NCBI GenBank assembly: GCA_964528645.1
Contig: CAZGSR010000019.1
Location: 1 to 53,164 of the forward strand
Length of the DNA: 53,164 nt
Source: UBA5734 sp964528645
GTDB lineage: Bacteria > Bacillota > Clostridia > Saccharofermentanales > UBA5734
Direction of reading: 5' to 3'
Shown piece by piece: positions 7,212 to 16,274 of the stretch (its first letter is position 1; every line of letters begins with the position of its first letter). The translations under genes were made by a program, and so were the position numbers. The notes below the pieces were generated by a model. That model was not told the DNA's origin, searched no databases, and saw nothing but the letters and a program-made list of their open reading frames with translations.

Positions 7212-8597
7212 ATGTACGACCGCCCAACGATCCAATATCTGAGCCGCACCATCATCCGGCTGTCTCTGCCGGTCTTGGTCGAGCAATTTTTCATCGTCCT
7301 GATGGGGGCTGTCAGCACCATGCTGGTTGGAAACCTCGGACGCGAGGCCGTTTCGGCCGTTGGCAACATCGACACGATCAACAATGTGATGATCTCGGTT
7401 TTTTCTTCGGTTGCGATTGGCGGGACGGTCCTCGTGGCCCAGTTCACGGGCAGGGAAGACCGCCTGTCTGCCAGTCGTGCGGCCAGCCAGGCCATGCTGG
7501 CCAGCATTGTGCTGTCACTGGTGCTGACAGCCTTGGTTGCAGGCTACCAGCACGGACTGGTCGACCTCCTTTTTGGCCGGACCGAAGTTCTGGTGCGGCA
7601 GAATTCGCTCGCGTATCTTGGCATCGTTGTCTGGTCTTACCCGCCACTGGCCCTGGCCACAACTGCTTTTGGCGTCCTGCGCGGAAATGGCAATATGAAA
7701 GCGCCCATGATGATTTCGGTTGTCATGAATCTGGCCAATATCCTCTTGAGTTCCGTCCTGATCTATGGCTTTCGCCTCGACCTGGGTTTCATCCACTGGA
7801 CGACACCGGCCTATGGCGTGACAGGTGCGGCACTGGGCCTGACACTGGCCCGCATGCTGGGATTTGTCCTGGCGATTGTCATGCTCAAAAAAAGCGACCT
7901 CGCCTTTTCCTGGTCACCTCGCCATTTCCTGGCAGTGGACCGCAAGAAAATGGGCACCATCCTGTTCCTTGGTGTTCCGGCAGGTTTTGAACAGCTGATG
8001 TTCAATGGCGGCAAACTGATCGTCCAACTCTTCATTGTCCGGCTGGGAACGGTAGCCCTGGCGGCCAATGCCATCTGCAACTCGATCGCGGCTTTTGCAA
8101 CCATGCCAACCGTGGCCATGAGCCTGGCCTTGACCACGATCGTTGGCCAGGCCATGGGCCGCCGGGACAAGGAAGGCGCCCGGACCTTGCTGACGTTTGC
8201 CATCCCATTTTGCTCCGCGATCCTGGTCGGGATGTCCATGCTGTTTTTGCCTGTGATTGGGCAGGTGATCGGCCTCTACACCCAGGATGCAGCGACCCGG
8301 CAGACTGCTCTGCCGATCATGATCCTGTATCTGTTTGCTCAGCCGCTGCTCTGGCCACCCTCTTTTGCCCTGGCTGCCGGTTTCCGCGGCGCAGGCGATG
8401 TGCGCTACCAGCTGGTTGTGACCATGGTCAGCATGTGGGTGCTGCGCATCGGCCTCGGTTACCTGCTGACTGCTGTTTTTTCAATTGGTGTGATCGGGGT
8501 CTGGATCGCCATGATCAGCGACTGGGCGTTGCGCTCCCTGCTGTTCACTCTGCGTCTGCGGAGCGGGAGGTGGCTGAACCGGGATCTGGTCGCTTGA
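7212..8597 (+). CDS. MATE-family multidrug/cation efflux transporter
   Basis: A 461-residue polytopic membrane protein with the two-fold 6+6 helix layout of MATE exporters, which use Na+ or H+ gradients to expel cationic or aromatic compounds. Typical features are the N-terminal IRLSLPVLVEQ segment, the GREAVSAVG loop after helix 1 and a repeat of the same pattern after residue about 250 (VPAGFEQL, ALAANAI). A TTG nine codons upstream (7185) is in frame. The ATG at 7212 is preferred because GGAG lies eight bases before it and it begins the conserved region. Single gene, divergent from pdp and convergent with the LacI regulator. No substrate can be inferred. Confidence 0.88.
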   Translation: MYDRPTIQYLSRTIIRLSLPVLVEQFFIVLMGAVSTMLVGNLGREAVSAVGNIDTINNVMISVFSSVAIGGTVLVAQFTGREDRLSASRAASQAMLASIVLSLVLTALVAGYQHGLVDLLFGRTEVLVRQNSLAYLGIVVWSYPPLALATTAFGVLRGNGNMKAPMMISVVMNLANILLSSVLIYGFRLDLGFIHWTTPAYGVTGAALGLTLARMLGFVLAIVMLKKSDLAFSWSPRHFLAVDRKKMGTILFLGVPAGFEQLMFNGGKLIVQLFIVRLGTVALAANAICNSIAAFATMPTVAMSLALTTIVGQAMGRRDKEGARTLLTFAIPFCSAILVGMSMLFLPVIGQVIGLYTQDAATRQTALPIMILYLFAQPLLWPPSFALAAGFRGAGDVRYQLVVTMVSMWVLRIGLGYLLTAVFSIGVIGVWIAMISDWALRSLLFTLRLRSGRWLNRDLVA

Positions 8598-8659
8598 AAA
8601 TCCGCGCGAGAAACATCACGCTTGCTCGATCGCAGGCCCATCAGCTCCGGATAGATGAC

Positions 8660-9637
8660 TCAGGTGGATTCGCGGATGACCAGTTCAACTGGCAGGATCG
8701 TCCGGGTTGGGGTGGGGACACCGTTCATTTTGCGTTCCAGGATCTCCAGCATCTGGATCGCCATGGCTTCAACCGGTTGATGGACGGTCGTCAAGGCTGG
8801 CTGGAGCAGGCTGGCGATCTGGACATCGTCAAAGCCAGCGACCCGGATGTCGTCCGGAACGCGTTTGCCCCGGGCTGCCAGTTGCCGGACCACCTGGGCG
8901 GCGATGACATCACTGGAGGCAAAAATGCCATCCACCTGGGGATTTGCATCCAGGGCTTTGGCGATCGAGGATTCATATTGCTGGCTGTTGAATGAAGCTT
9001 CCTCTGTCTCATAGACTGCAAAATGGCGGCCGGAGGCTTCACAGACCTCGAGGAAACCACTGCCGCGCTGGTTGGAGTATTGCCGGACCGTACTGCTGCC
9101 TGAAATGTAGAGCAGATTGCGGCAGCCCCGGGCAATCAGATGACGGGCGATCAGTCGACCGCCTTCAAAATTGTCGGCGCTGACCATCGGGATATCGGGC
9201 GACAGTTCCCGGTCAAAGGACAGCAAGGGCAAGTTGGCGTTGAGGAAGGGTTTGATTTCTGTCGTCCGGCTGGCCAGGATGATACCGTCAACTTTGTTAC
9301 GCTTGAGCATGTCGAGGTAGGCCAGTTCTTTTTCTTCGTCATGGCGGGAATTCGCTAACAGGATCTTGTAGCCGCGCCGGGCGGCTTCGAATTCAAGGGC
9401 GTTGACCAGCAGACCGAAAAAGGGATGGACAATCGAAGGAACAATCACGCCAATGATGCGGGAACGCTGGAAAATCAGCGACCGGGCCAATTCATTGGGC
9501 TGGTAGTCGAGCGATTTCATGGCCGACATGACTTTGGTTCTGGTTTCATTGCTGATATATCCGCGGTTATTCAGGACCCGTGAGACAGTTGTCACCGTAA
9601 CGCCAGCCAATTTCGCCACATCTTTCAGAGTTGTCAT
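8660..9637 (-). CDS. LacI-family transcriptional regulator
   Basis: A 325-residue DNA-binding repressor. The N-terminal LacI helix-turn-helix is complete (TLKDVAKLAGVT, TVSRVLNN, hinge helix NELARSL). It is followed by a periplasmic-binding-protein-like effector domain with the usual start IGVIVPSI and C-terminal FDDVQIASLL. The effector is probably a sugar or related metabolite but is not identifiable. The AAGGAG ribosome site precedes the ATG. It is divergent from another LacI-type gene, with only 75 bp between them, so the two may share a control region that one or both regulate. No carbohydrate enzyme lies immediately downstream on its own strand. Confidence 0.9.
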   Translation of the reverse strand: MTTLKDVAKLAGVTVTTVSRVLNNRGYISNETRTKVMSAMKSLDYQPNELARSLIFQRSRIIGVIVPSIVHPFFGLLVNALEFEAARRGYKILLANSRHDEEKELAYLDMLKRNKVDGIILASRTTEIKPFLNANLPLLSFDRELSPDIPMVSADNFEGGRLIARHLIARGCRNLLYISGSSTVRQYSNQRGSGFLEVCEASGRHFAVYETEEASFNSQQYESSIAKALDANPQVDGIFASSDVIAAQVVRQLAARGKRVPDDIRVAGFDDVQIASLLQPALTTVHQPVEAMAIQMLEILERKMNGVPTPTRTILPVELVIREST

Positions 9638-9712
9638 GTCTGTCTCCTTCTGTTCCCGAAGTCCAATATAGTTTACAATAATCGCATCAAACTGAGAAGC
9701 AGGGTAACCGAT

Positions 9713-10735
9713 ATGGCAACGATTCGATCGATCGCAGAAGCTGCCAATGTGTCACGGGGTACTGTCGACAAGGTTCTCAACGACCGGCCGGGTGTCAGCA
9801 CGGCCGTACGCGAGCGTGTGCGCCGGATTGCCGAGGAGATGGGCTACAAACCCAACCTGGCCGGCAAAGCCCTGGCTTTCCAGAAAAAAGACATCCGGAT
9901 CGGTATCCTGGTTCCCAGTGCTGCCGATCCACTGTTCCTCGAAGTATTTGATGGAATCCGGCGTGGTATTGCGGAATATGCCAATTTCGGCATCCAGTTT
10001 GAAGTCATCGAAATGACCCAGAATACAGCGCAGCATCAGTTGGTTTGCATCCGGTCTCTGCAGGAGAAGAAAATATCCGGGCTGGTGATCAGCCCTTTCG
10101 ATGATGAACTGGTGCGAAAAGTCTTGCTGGAGTTTCGTGACCTGGGGATCCCTGTCGTCACATTCAATACCGATGTATCCGGAATCGGACGCCTGTGCTA
10201 TGTCGGCCAGGACTCGCGCCGCAGCGGCCGGGTCGCAGCTGACCTGATGCGCAAGATCCTGCCACCAGGCAGTTCCATCGTTTGCATCACGGGTCCGGCC
10301 GTTTTCAAATCTCTCTCGGACCGTCTCTCTGGCTTCCGCTCCCTGATCAAGGCCGAATGTCCCGATCTCTCGATTGCTGCCGTTCTGCACAATGAAAACA
10401 ATTCCGAAAGTGCCTACCAGGTGACCCGAGATTATCTGCGCAGTGGTAAAACGGCCGATGCCTTCTACATGACCAGTTCCGGCATCGACGGCATGGTCCG
10501 GGCGATCCGCCAGTTCGGCAAGCCAGGCACCCGGGTTGTCTGCTTCGACTTGATCCCAACGACTCGCCAGCTGATGCTCGAGGGCCTGATTGATTTCTCC
10601 ATTCTCCAGGAACCTGAGAAACAAGGCTATGAACCGATCAAGATCCTGGTCGACTTGCTGTTCTACAACCGCAAGGTCACAGAGAAATACCAGTTCACCC
10701 GGATTGACATCAGGACCCGGGAAAACATCGACTGA
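9713..10735 (+). CDS. LacI-family regulator heading a sugar-sensing operon
   Basis: A 340-residue protein. The N-terminal helix-turn-helix has IRSIAEAANVSRGTVDKVLNDR, with GTVDKVL in place of the usual TVSRVL, a variant seen in a LacI subgroup with sugar-ABC-type effector domains. A periplasmic-binding-like effector domain follows (IGILVPSAADPLF, GIRRGI). It is immediately followed, with no gap, by a membrane-anchored binding protein, a histidine kinase, a response regulator and a binding lipoprotein, all on the same strand. This suggests it acts in the same sugar response. The effector is unknown. Confidence 0.85.
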   Translation: MATIRSIAEAANVSRGTVDKVLNDRPGVSTAVRERVRRIAEEMGYKPNLAGKALAFQKKDIRIGILVPSAADPLFLEVFDGIRRGIAEYANFGIQFEVIEMTQNTAQHQLVCIRSLQEKKISGLVISPFDDELVRKVLLEFRDLGIPVVTFNTDVSGIGRLCYVGQDSRRSGRVAADLMRKILPPGSSIVCITGPAVFKSLSDRLSGFRSLIKAECPDLSIAAVLHNENNSESAYQVTRDYLRSGKTADAFYMTSSGIDGMVRAIRQFGKPGTRVVCFDLIPTTRQLMLEGLIDFSILQEPEKQGYEPIKILVDLLFYNRKVTEKYQFTRIDIRTRENID

Positions 10736-11860
10736 GTGCAGACCATGGACAGGAGCAGTTACGCCATTCGTCTGCGTGGATTTTTCATCCGCCACCTGTA
10801 TCTTCTGGCAGTGTTGTCGATCTTGCTGCTTTCGCTGCTAGCGCTGCTGGCGATGAATGTTTTGCGCCAGCGGCTGCTGGACCAGGCTGAGATTCTGGCA
10901 GCCAGGCGTGAGGCCCGGTACCATTTTGTCCTGGTCGCAGAGCAGACCGATTCTCCGTTCTGGCAGGAGGTCTATGCCGGTGCCCGGGCCGCGGCGTCAG
11001 AAGTGGATGCTGTTGTGGAGCTTACCGGTCCCCAGAGCTTTTCGACCGACCAGACTGCAGAGCAGATCCTGATTGCGTCCGCAGCGCGCCTGGACGGGAT
11101 TGCTACCTGTGTGGTCGATACAAATCTGACTCAGCAGGCCATCGACCGGGCTGTCAAGGCCGGAATACCTGTGGTCACACTCGAATATGATGCTGCCGAA
11201 AGCCTGCGCCAGTGCTTTGTCGGGGTCAACAGCTATGACCTGGGCCAGACTTTTGGCCGTCTCGTGACCGACAACAATCCCATCGGGGAGATCGTCATCC
11301 TGGTCAGCGATGATCCACAGCGAGCCAGCCTGTCAGAAAACCAGATCGTAGCCGGTCTGCAGGATTATCTGGCCCGCTATCCCAGCCTGACCCTGAACAG
11401 CCTGGAAATCAATCGCGACAGCGCGTTTTCGGCCGAACAGGCGATTCGCGACCTGCTGGTCAAGGACCAGCAGACTGTCCGTGCCATCATCAGCCTCAAT
11501 GTCGGTGACACCCTGCGAGTGGTCGAGGCACTGGTCGACGACGGTCGTACCAACACGGTCAGAGTCCTGGGCTACCAGGAAAATTCAGATGTGCTCGAAT
11601 ACATCCAGAGCGGCCTGATCCAGGCGGTGATTGCCAGTGACCCCTATCAGATTGGCTATGACAGCATCCAGGCGCTGGCTGAGATCAAGACCAACAACCG
11701 CACCAGCGACTACATTCCATCAGATCTTGTGACCATCGATGCGGGCAACGTGGATGCCTATCTCCAGACAGTCCTGGCAGCGGCCGGGACACAAGCGTCG
11801 ACGGGCATCCAGCCCGAGGCCGCCGGAGATCGGCCAGGCGGCCAGGAGAGTGGCCAATGA
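10736..11860 (+). CDS. Membrane-anchored periplasmic-type sugar-binding sensor protein (XylFII-like)
   Basis: A 374-residue protein. A single N-terminal membrane helix (about 20-42) has no lipobox, then comes an extracytoplasmic type-I periplasmic-binding domain (FVLVAEQTDSPFW, IPVVTLEYD, GYDSIQAL). Such uncleaved, membrane-tethered binding proteins work as ligand sensors for a partner kinase. XylFII with LytS in Clostridium is the characterised case. The next gene is a LytS-type kinase overlapping by 4 bp (ATGA), which supports that role. The frame begins with GTG at 10736, directly after the preceding stop. An ATG at 10745 is an alternative. Neither has a strong ribosome site, so translation is probably coupled. 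The ligand is unknown. Confidence 0.8.
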   Translation: MQTMDRSSYAIRLRGFFIRHLYLLAVLSILLLSLLALLAMNVLRQRLLDQAEILAARREARYHFVLVAEQTDSPFWQEVYAGARAAASEVDAVVELTGPQSFSTDQTAEQILIASAARLDGIATCVVDTNLTQQAIDRAVKAGIPVVTLEYDAAESLRQCFVGVNSYDLGQTFGRLVTDNNPIGEIVILVSDDPQRASLSENQIVAGLQDYLARYPSLTLNSLEINRDSAFSAEQAIRDLLVKDQQTVRAIISLNVGDTLRVVEALVDDGRTNTVRVLGYQENSDVLEYIQSGLIQAVIASDPYQIGYDSIQALAEIKTNNRTSDYIPSDLVTIDAGNVDAYLQTVLAAAGTQASTGIQPEAAGDRPGGQESGQ

Positions 11861-13452
11861 TCGCGGCACGTCCAGGAAAATGGGCCGGCCGGCTCTTTCA
11901 TATTATGACACCCAATTCATTGTTCAAACGCCTGCTGATTCCGTACTTGTTAACCGGTATCCTGGTCGGGGCATCGACCGTCTACAACATCCTGTCGATC
12001 AATATCATCGTCGACCGGCTCAATGCAACGTACGAAAGCAATGCTGCCATTTTCGACCTGGTCGAATCCCTGGGCGAGGTCCAGACCTATACGGAAAGCT
12101 ACCTGTCCACCAAAAGTTCGACCGCCCTGGAAAACTATTACCGGGCCTCCGACAATCTCAATGAAAAGGCAGCCTTGCTGAATGACGAGATTTTTGATGC
12201 CGAGCCCCTGCTATTGGAGCGCAACATCCGGCGCATGATCGACAGCTACAACCTGGAAACCCAGAGTGCCATCCAGGCCAAGCGCGGACGTGACATTGCA
12301 GCCTACACGGACCATTACAACACGAGCACGCAGATCTACGAATACATCATCCTGTATGCCGACCAGCTGAACAAAAACCGGTTTGAAAGCAATTATTCCC
12401 AATACCGGGTCATGGGTCAGCTGCTTGACCAGATCCAGCTTCTGGACATCCTGATCCTGGCCCTGATCCTCGGGATCAATTTTGTCATAGTCCTTCTGAC
12501 TGCGCTGCGCATCACCCGGCCAGTGGCCGAGCTGGCCCAGCGGGCAGGCCTGGTGGCCGAGGGCAACCTGGATGTCGCACCGATCGACGTCGATTCCCAT
12601 GACGAAGTCCACACCCTGGCCAAGGCCTTCGACACCATGATCGTCAGCCTGAGAGCCTATGTCACCCAGATCAAGGACAACCTGATCCGCGAGACTCGCC
12701 AGAAGGAACATGAGCTGGTGATGGAGAACTTGCTCCAGGTGGCTCAGCTCAAGAATCTCCAGGCCCAGATCAATCCCCATTTCCTGTTCAATGCCCTGAA
12801 TACGGGTGCCCAGATGGCCATGCTGGAGGGTGCGGACCGGACTTCGGAATTTGTTGAGCACGTAGCTGATTTTTATCGCTACAACATCAAGCTGTTTGAC
12901 CGCGATGTCACCTTGCGTGAAGAAATCCAGATGGCCAAGGATTACATCTACATCCAGAAAGTCCGGTTCGGTGACCGGATTTCTTACAACGAATCGATCG
13001 ATCTGGATTGCCTTTCCATCCGCATGCCGGGACTGGTCCTGCAGCCCCTGGTGGAAAATGCGCTCAATCATGGGCTCAAGGATGTGGAACAAGGTGGCCG
13101 GGTCGACTTGGTTGCCCAGTGGAAAGGTGATCGTGTTGAAGTGCTGGTCCATGACAATGGACGGGGCATGGATCCTGAAAAGATCAGGCAAACCCTGGAT
13201 GCCAAGTCGCTGGCAACGGCTTCGCCCGGACAGCTGGCATCTGAAACAGCCGAAAACCAGCCAGGCAATGGGGCTGGCATCGCTTTGTCCAATGTGGTGG
13301 CGCGATTGCGCCTGTTTTTCCACTGCGAAGATGTCATTGACATCATCAGCGGACCCGGTATCGAAGGGACCACTGTCAGGTTGTCCCTGCCTGTTCTTGC
13401 TGATGCCAGCCTCCCGGCTACCGAGCCGGCAGAGTCTACTGGGGAGAATTAG
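11857..13452 (+). CDS. LytS/YesM-type sensor histidine kinase
   Basis: A 531-residue membrane kinase. The first membrane helix is near 24-45 and a helical extracytoplasmic region follows to about 185. The second helix is at about 190-215, then comes a HAMP domain (TRPVAELAQRAGLVAEGNLDV). The His_kinase domain has the conserved QINPHFLFNALN, with phospho-acceptor His308. The HATPase_c domain has NALNHGLKD (N box) and DNGRGMD (G1). This is the two-helix YesM/LytS architecture, paired here with a YesN-type regulator 3 bp downstream and a tethered binding protein overlapping upstream. I infer that ligand binding by the upstream protein is read through the extracytoplasmic domain. Confidence 0.9.
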   Translation: MIAARPGKWAGRLFHIMTPNSLFKRLLIPYLLTGILVGASTVYNILSINIIVDRLNATYESNAAIFDLVESLGEVQTYTESYLSTKSSTALENYYRASDNLNEKAALLNDEIFDAEPLLLERNIRRMIDSYNLETQSAIQAKRGRDIAAYTDHYNTSTQIYEYIILYADQLNKNRFESNYSQYRVMGQLLDQIQLLDILILALILGINFVIVLLTALRITRPVAELAQRAGLVAEGNLDVAPIDVDSHDEVHTLAKAFDTMIVSLRAYVTQIKDNLIRETRQKEHELVMENLLQVAQLKNLQAQINPHFLFNALNTGAQMAMLEGADRTSEFVEHVADFYRYNIKLFDRDVTLREEIQMAKDYIYIQKVRFGDRISYNESIDLDCLSIRMPGLVLQPLVENALNHGLKDVEQGGRVDLVAQWKGDRVEVLVHDNGRGMDPEKIRQTLDAKSLATASPGQLASETAENQPGNGAGIALSNVVARLRLFFHCEDVIDIISGPGIEGTTVRLSLPVLADASLPATEPAESTGEN

Positions 13453-13455
13453 ATC

Positions 13456-15021
13456 ATGTACAAGATTTTATTATCTGACGATGAGCAGATCGTGCTCGAT
13501 TCACTGTCGTTCATCATCCAGCAGCACTATGGCGAGGACTGCCAGGTCACGGTAGCCCACACCGGTCGCGAGGCGATCACCCAGGCGGAACTGATCCACC
13601 CGGATCTGGCGATCATGGATATCAACATGCCGGGGATCAATGGCATCGAAGCCATCAAGACCATTCGCGAGACCTCGCCAGGCACCCAATTCATCCTGCT
13701 GACAGCGCTGGACAAATTCGACTATGCCAAACAGGCTGTCAGTCTCGGCGTGCTCGAATATCTGATGAAGCCCTTCAACAAAAAGCGGATTGTGGAAGCG
13801 GTAGGCTCCGCCCTGTCCCTGGTTGATGCGCGGCGCCAAAAAAGGCTGTCTGAGCTGGCGATGCGGGAAAAACTGGAAAATGTCCGATCCATCCTCGAGA
13901 CCGGCTTTTTCTATTCCGTCATTTTTGCCGATGAACAGGAAGAAGAGATCCGGCGCTATCTGGAACTGCTGGATTTGCCATCCCCAAATGGCTTGTTTTT
14001 GACCCTTGAATTTGGCGAACGACAGCCGGATGGACTTGTCCCGAACCGGATCGGCCAGCATATGCGCCTGAACCGGGACTTCCATTCCCTGCGCGAAACC
14101 ATCAAACTGGCTGCACCGTGCCTGGTCGGACCGCTGCTTCTGAACCGGATCGTGGTTTTCCTGCCAGCCGAGGCGGATTTGCCGGGCAGCCGGGACCTGG
14201 TGGAGCAGATTTTCCAGCGGGTTGCCCGGGACAGTGGGGTTGAATTGCGCATGGGAATCAGCAGCCTGGTGGAATCCACAGCCCAGTTCCATGCGGCCTA
14301 CCGCGAATCCCTTCTTGCGCTGCAGCAGGCGCCATCAGGTGAACATCGCTTCTTTCCGGATCTCCTGCCTTTGCTCAACACCGGCAGCAAAGGCTACCTC
14401 GGCTGGCTTGAGACCAGCTTCTTGCAGGCGATTCGCCAGGGCGATCCTGAATTGGCCAGCCAGTATCTGAACCAGGTATTTGCCGCTCTGGAAGCTGCTG
14501 ATCCGTCCGATTTGCCTGTGTTGCGAGCGAAAGCTCTGGAATGGCTGATCCTGGCTGCGCGCCAGAATGATTCCGGCAAGGATGGACCAGGTCATCCGGT
14601 TGATTTGGATGTGGTGCTCCAGGCAGCAGACATCCAGGAATTGCGCCAGGTCACGCAGGATAGAATCCGCGACCTGGCAATCCAGATGTCAGGGGTGCGC
14701 GGCCGGCCAGTCAGTGATATCATTGCTGCTGCGAAAAAAATGATCGATGAAAATTTTGCAGGCAATATCTCCCTGGAATCGGTCGCTGAAAGCATCGCTC
14801 TGAGTCCACATTATTTCAGTCGCCTGTTCTCCAGCCAAGTTGGCAAGACCTTCATCGATTACCTGACAGACCTGCGCATGGCCCAAGCGTGCCAGTTATT
14901 GCGTGAAGGACGCCTTTCGATCAAGGAAGTCAGTTCAGCCGTCGGCTACACCGATCCAAACTATTTCAGCCGAATCTTCAAGAAAATCATTGGCCAGACA
15001 CCGTCCGAGTACCGGGTCTGA
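13456..15021 (+). CDS. YesN-type response regulator with AraC DNA-binding domain
   Basis: A 521-residue transcription factor. The N-terminal receiver domain has acidic pair Asp8/Asp9, phospho-acceptor Asp55 in IMDINMPG, Thr in LLTAL and Lys in MKPF. A long middle region (about 125-400) precedes the C-terminal AraC-type pair of helix-turn-helices (SLESVAESIALSPHYFSRLF and IKEVSSAVGYTDPNYFSRIF). This is the standard partner for LytS/YesM kinases in sugar uptake control. The GGGGAG ribosome site is next to the kinase stop. The nearest likely target is the binding-protein gene immediately downstream, but the regulated transporter genes are not in the window. Confidence 0.92.
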   Translation: MYKILLSDDEQIVLDSLSFIIQQHYGEDCQVTVAHTGREAITQAELIHPDLAIMDINMPGINGIEAIKTIRETSPGTQFILLTALDKFDYAKQAVSLGVLEYLMKPFNKKRIVEAVGSALSLVDARRQKRLSELAMREKLENVRSILETGFFYSVIFADEQEEEIRRYLELLDLPSPNGLFLTLEFGERQPDGLVPNRIGQHMRLNRDFHSLRETIKLAAPCLVGPLLLNRIVVFLPAEADLPGSRDLVEQIFQRVARDSGVELRMGISSLVESTAQFHAAYRESLLALQQAPSGEHRFFPDLLPLLNTGSKGYLGWLETSFLQAIRQGDPELASQYLNQVFAALEAADPSDLPVLRAKALEWLILAARQNDSGKDGPGHPVDLDVVLQAADIQELRQVTQDRIRDLAIQMSGVRGRPVSDIIAAAKKMIDENFAGNISLESVAESIALSPHYFSRLFSSQVGKTFIDYLTDLRMAQACQLLREGRLSIKEVSSAVGYTDPNYFSRIFKKIIGQTPSEYRV

Positions 15022-15059
15022 CCATTCAGGCCAGGAATCTTCAAGACCAGGGGAGAATT

Positions 15060-16124
15060 ATGAGACACAGATTTGTCCGTCGCACGTTTGCCATCAGCCT
15101 GACCATTTTCCTGGCCGCAGGTCTTGTAGCCTGCCAACCGCAGGACCAGACTGGAGAAACGGTGTCAGCAGATACAGCTGCTCAGCCGTTGATCGGATTT
15201 GCCATGGATACCCTGGTTATCGAGCGCTGGGAAAGCGACCGCAACATTTTTGTTGCAACCGTGAATGAGCAAGGCGGTGAAGTAATCGTCCAGAACGCCA
15301 ATGGCAGCAGCGAAGAGCAGGAGAACCAGATCCGCTATCTGATCAAAAAAGCGGTCGATGTCCTGGTGATAGTGGCCATTGATGAAAAAGCGCTCGGCGA
15401 CGAGATCCAGCTGGCCAGAGAACGGGGCATTCATGTGATCGCTTATGACCGGATGATCCACCAGACAGACCTTGATTTCTATATTTCATTCGACAGTGCA
15501 GCCGTGGGTGAGCTGATGGCGCGGGCTCTGGTCCGGCAGAATCCGGAGGGACGCTATATCCTGATGAACGGTTCTGCAGAGGACTGGAACTCGGCCCTGA
15601 TCCGCAAAGGGATCGACACGGTGTTTGGCGAAGATACAGACCATGTGATTGTCCGTGAGCTGTCTGCCACCAACTGGAGTGCAGATGACGCGTATGCCAA
15701 GTTTCGCCAGCTCCTCGATTCGGATTTGGACTTCAACGGGATCATCTGCGGCAACGATGCCCTGGCAGGCGCTGCTGTACGCGCCCTGGCCCTGTATCGC
15801 AAAAGTGGCGACATCGCCGTGACGGGCCAGGATGCTGACCTCGATGCTTGCCAGCGCATCGTTGAAGGAACCCAGTTGATGACTGTCTACAAGCCGATCG
15901 GGACCCTGGCCAAGGCCGCGGCTGAAGCCGCCATGGATCTTGCACGGGGAGATTCGCCTGAGGCCAACGACACCATTGACGTCAATGGCACCAAAATCCC
16001 CTACGCCCGCCTGACTCCTGTGGCGGTCAACCGGTCCAACATTGATGAGGTCATCATCGCCAGCGGCTTTCACAGTCAGAAAGACGTCTACCGCAACATT
16101 CCTGAAGATCAATGGCCCCGGTAG
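15060..16124 (+). CDS. Sugar ABC transporter substrate-binding lipoprotein (xylose-binding-like)
   Basis: A 354-residue exported lipoprotein. Basic N-terminus, hydrophobic core and lipobox GLVAC with Cys25 as the lipidated residue. The mature protein is a type-I periplasmic-binding fold similar to the D-xylose-binding XylF/ChvE group (IGFAMDTLVIERW, KKAVDVLVIVAID, ICGNDALAGAAVRAL, VTGQDADLDACQRI). The sugar is inferred from family resemblance only. The AGGGGAG ribosome site precedes the ATG. Normally an ATPase and permease follow, but the next gene is a TauE-type exporter, so this binding protein is orphaned here. It may serve a transporter elsewhere or deliver ligand to the adjacent sensor. 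Confidence 0.85.
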   Translation: MRHRFVRRTFAISLTIFLAAGLVACQPQDQTGETVSADTAAQPLIGFAMDTLVIERWESDRNIFVATVNEQGGEVIVQNANGSSEEQENQIRYLIKKAVDVLVIVAIDEKALGDEIQLARERGIHVIAYDRMIHQTDLDFYISFDSAAVGELMARALVRQNPEGRYILMNGSAEDWNSALIRKGIDTVFGEDTDHVIVRELSATNWSADDAYAKFRQLLDSDLDFNGIICGNDALAGAAVRALALYRKSGDIAVTGQDADLDACQRIVEGTQLMTVYKPIGTLAKAAAEAAMDLARGDSPEANDTIDVNGTKIPYARLTPVAVNRSNIDEVIIASGFHSQKDVYRNIPEDQWPR

Positions 16125-16274
16125 AGCGATATCTGCTCCAGCACGCATCCTCAATCGACCCTAAAAGCTAATTTTTATTATCTGGCAGGAAAGGGCGCAA
16201 GAATCTGGAATTGCCGTCAGCCGGGACAATTGTTAACATGGAGAGACTTGCAGGTTGAAAGTAGGTTATCTTCC

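Noticed and set aside
9638..9712. Clear promoters or LacI operators between the divergent LacI genes
   Set aside because: AT-rich boxes exist (TATATT, TTTACAAT), but none has a proper -35 spacing or a convincing LacI-type palindrome.
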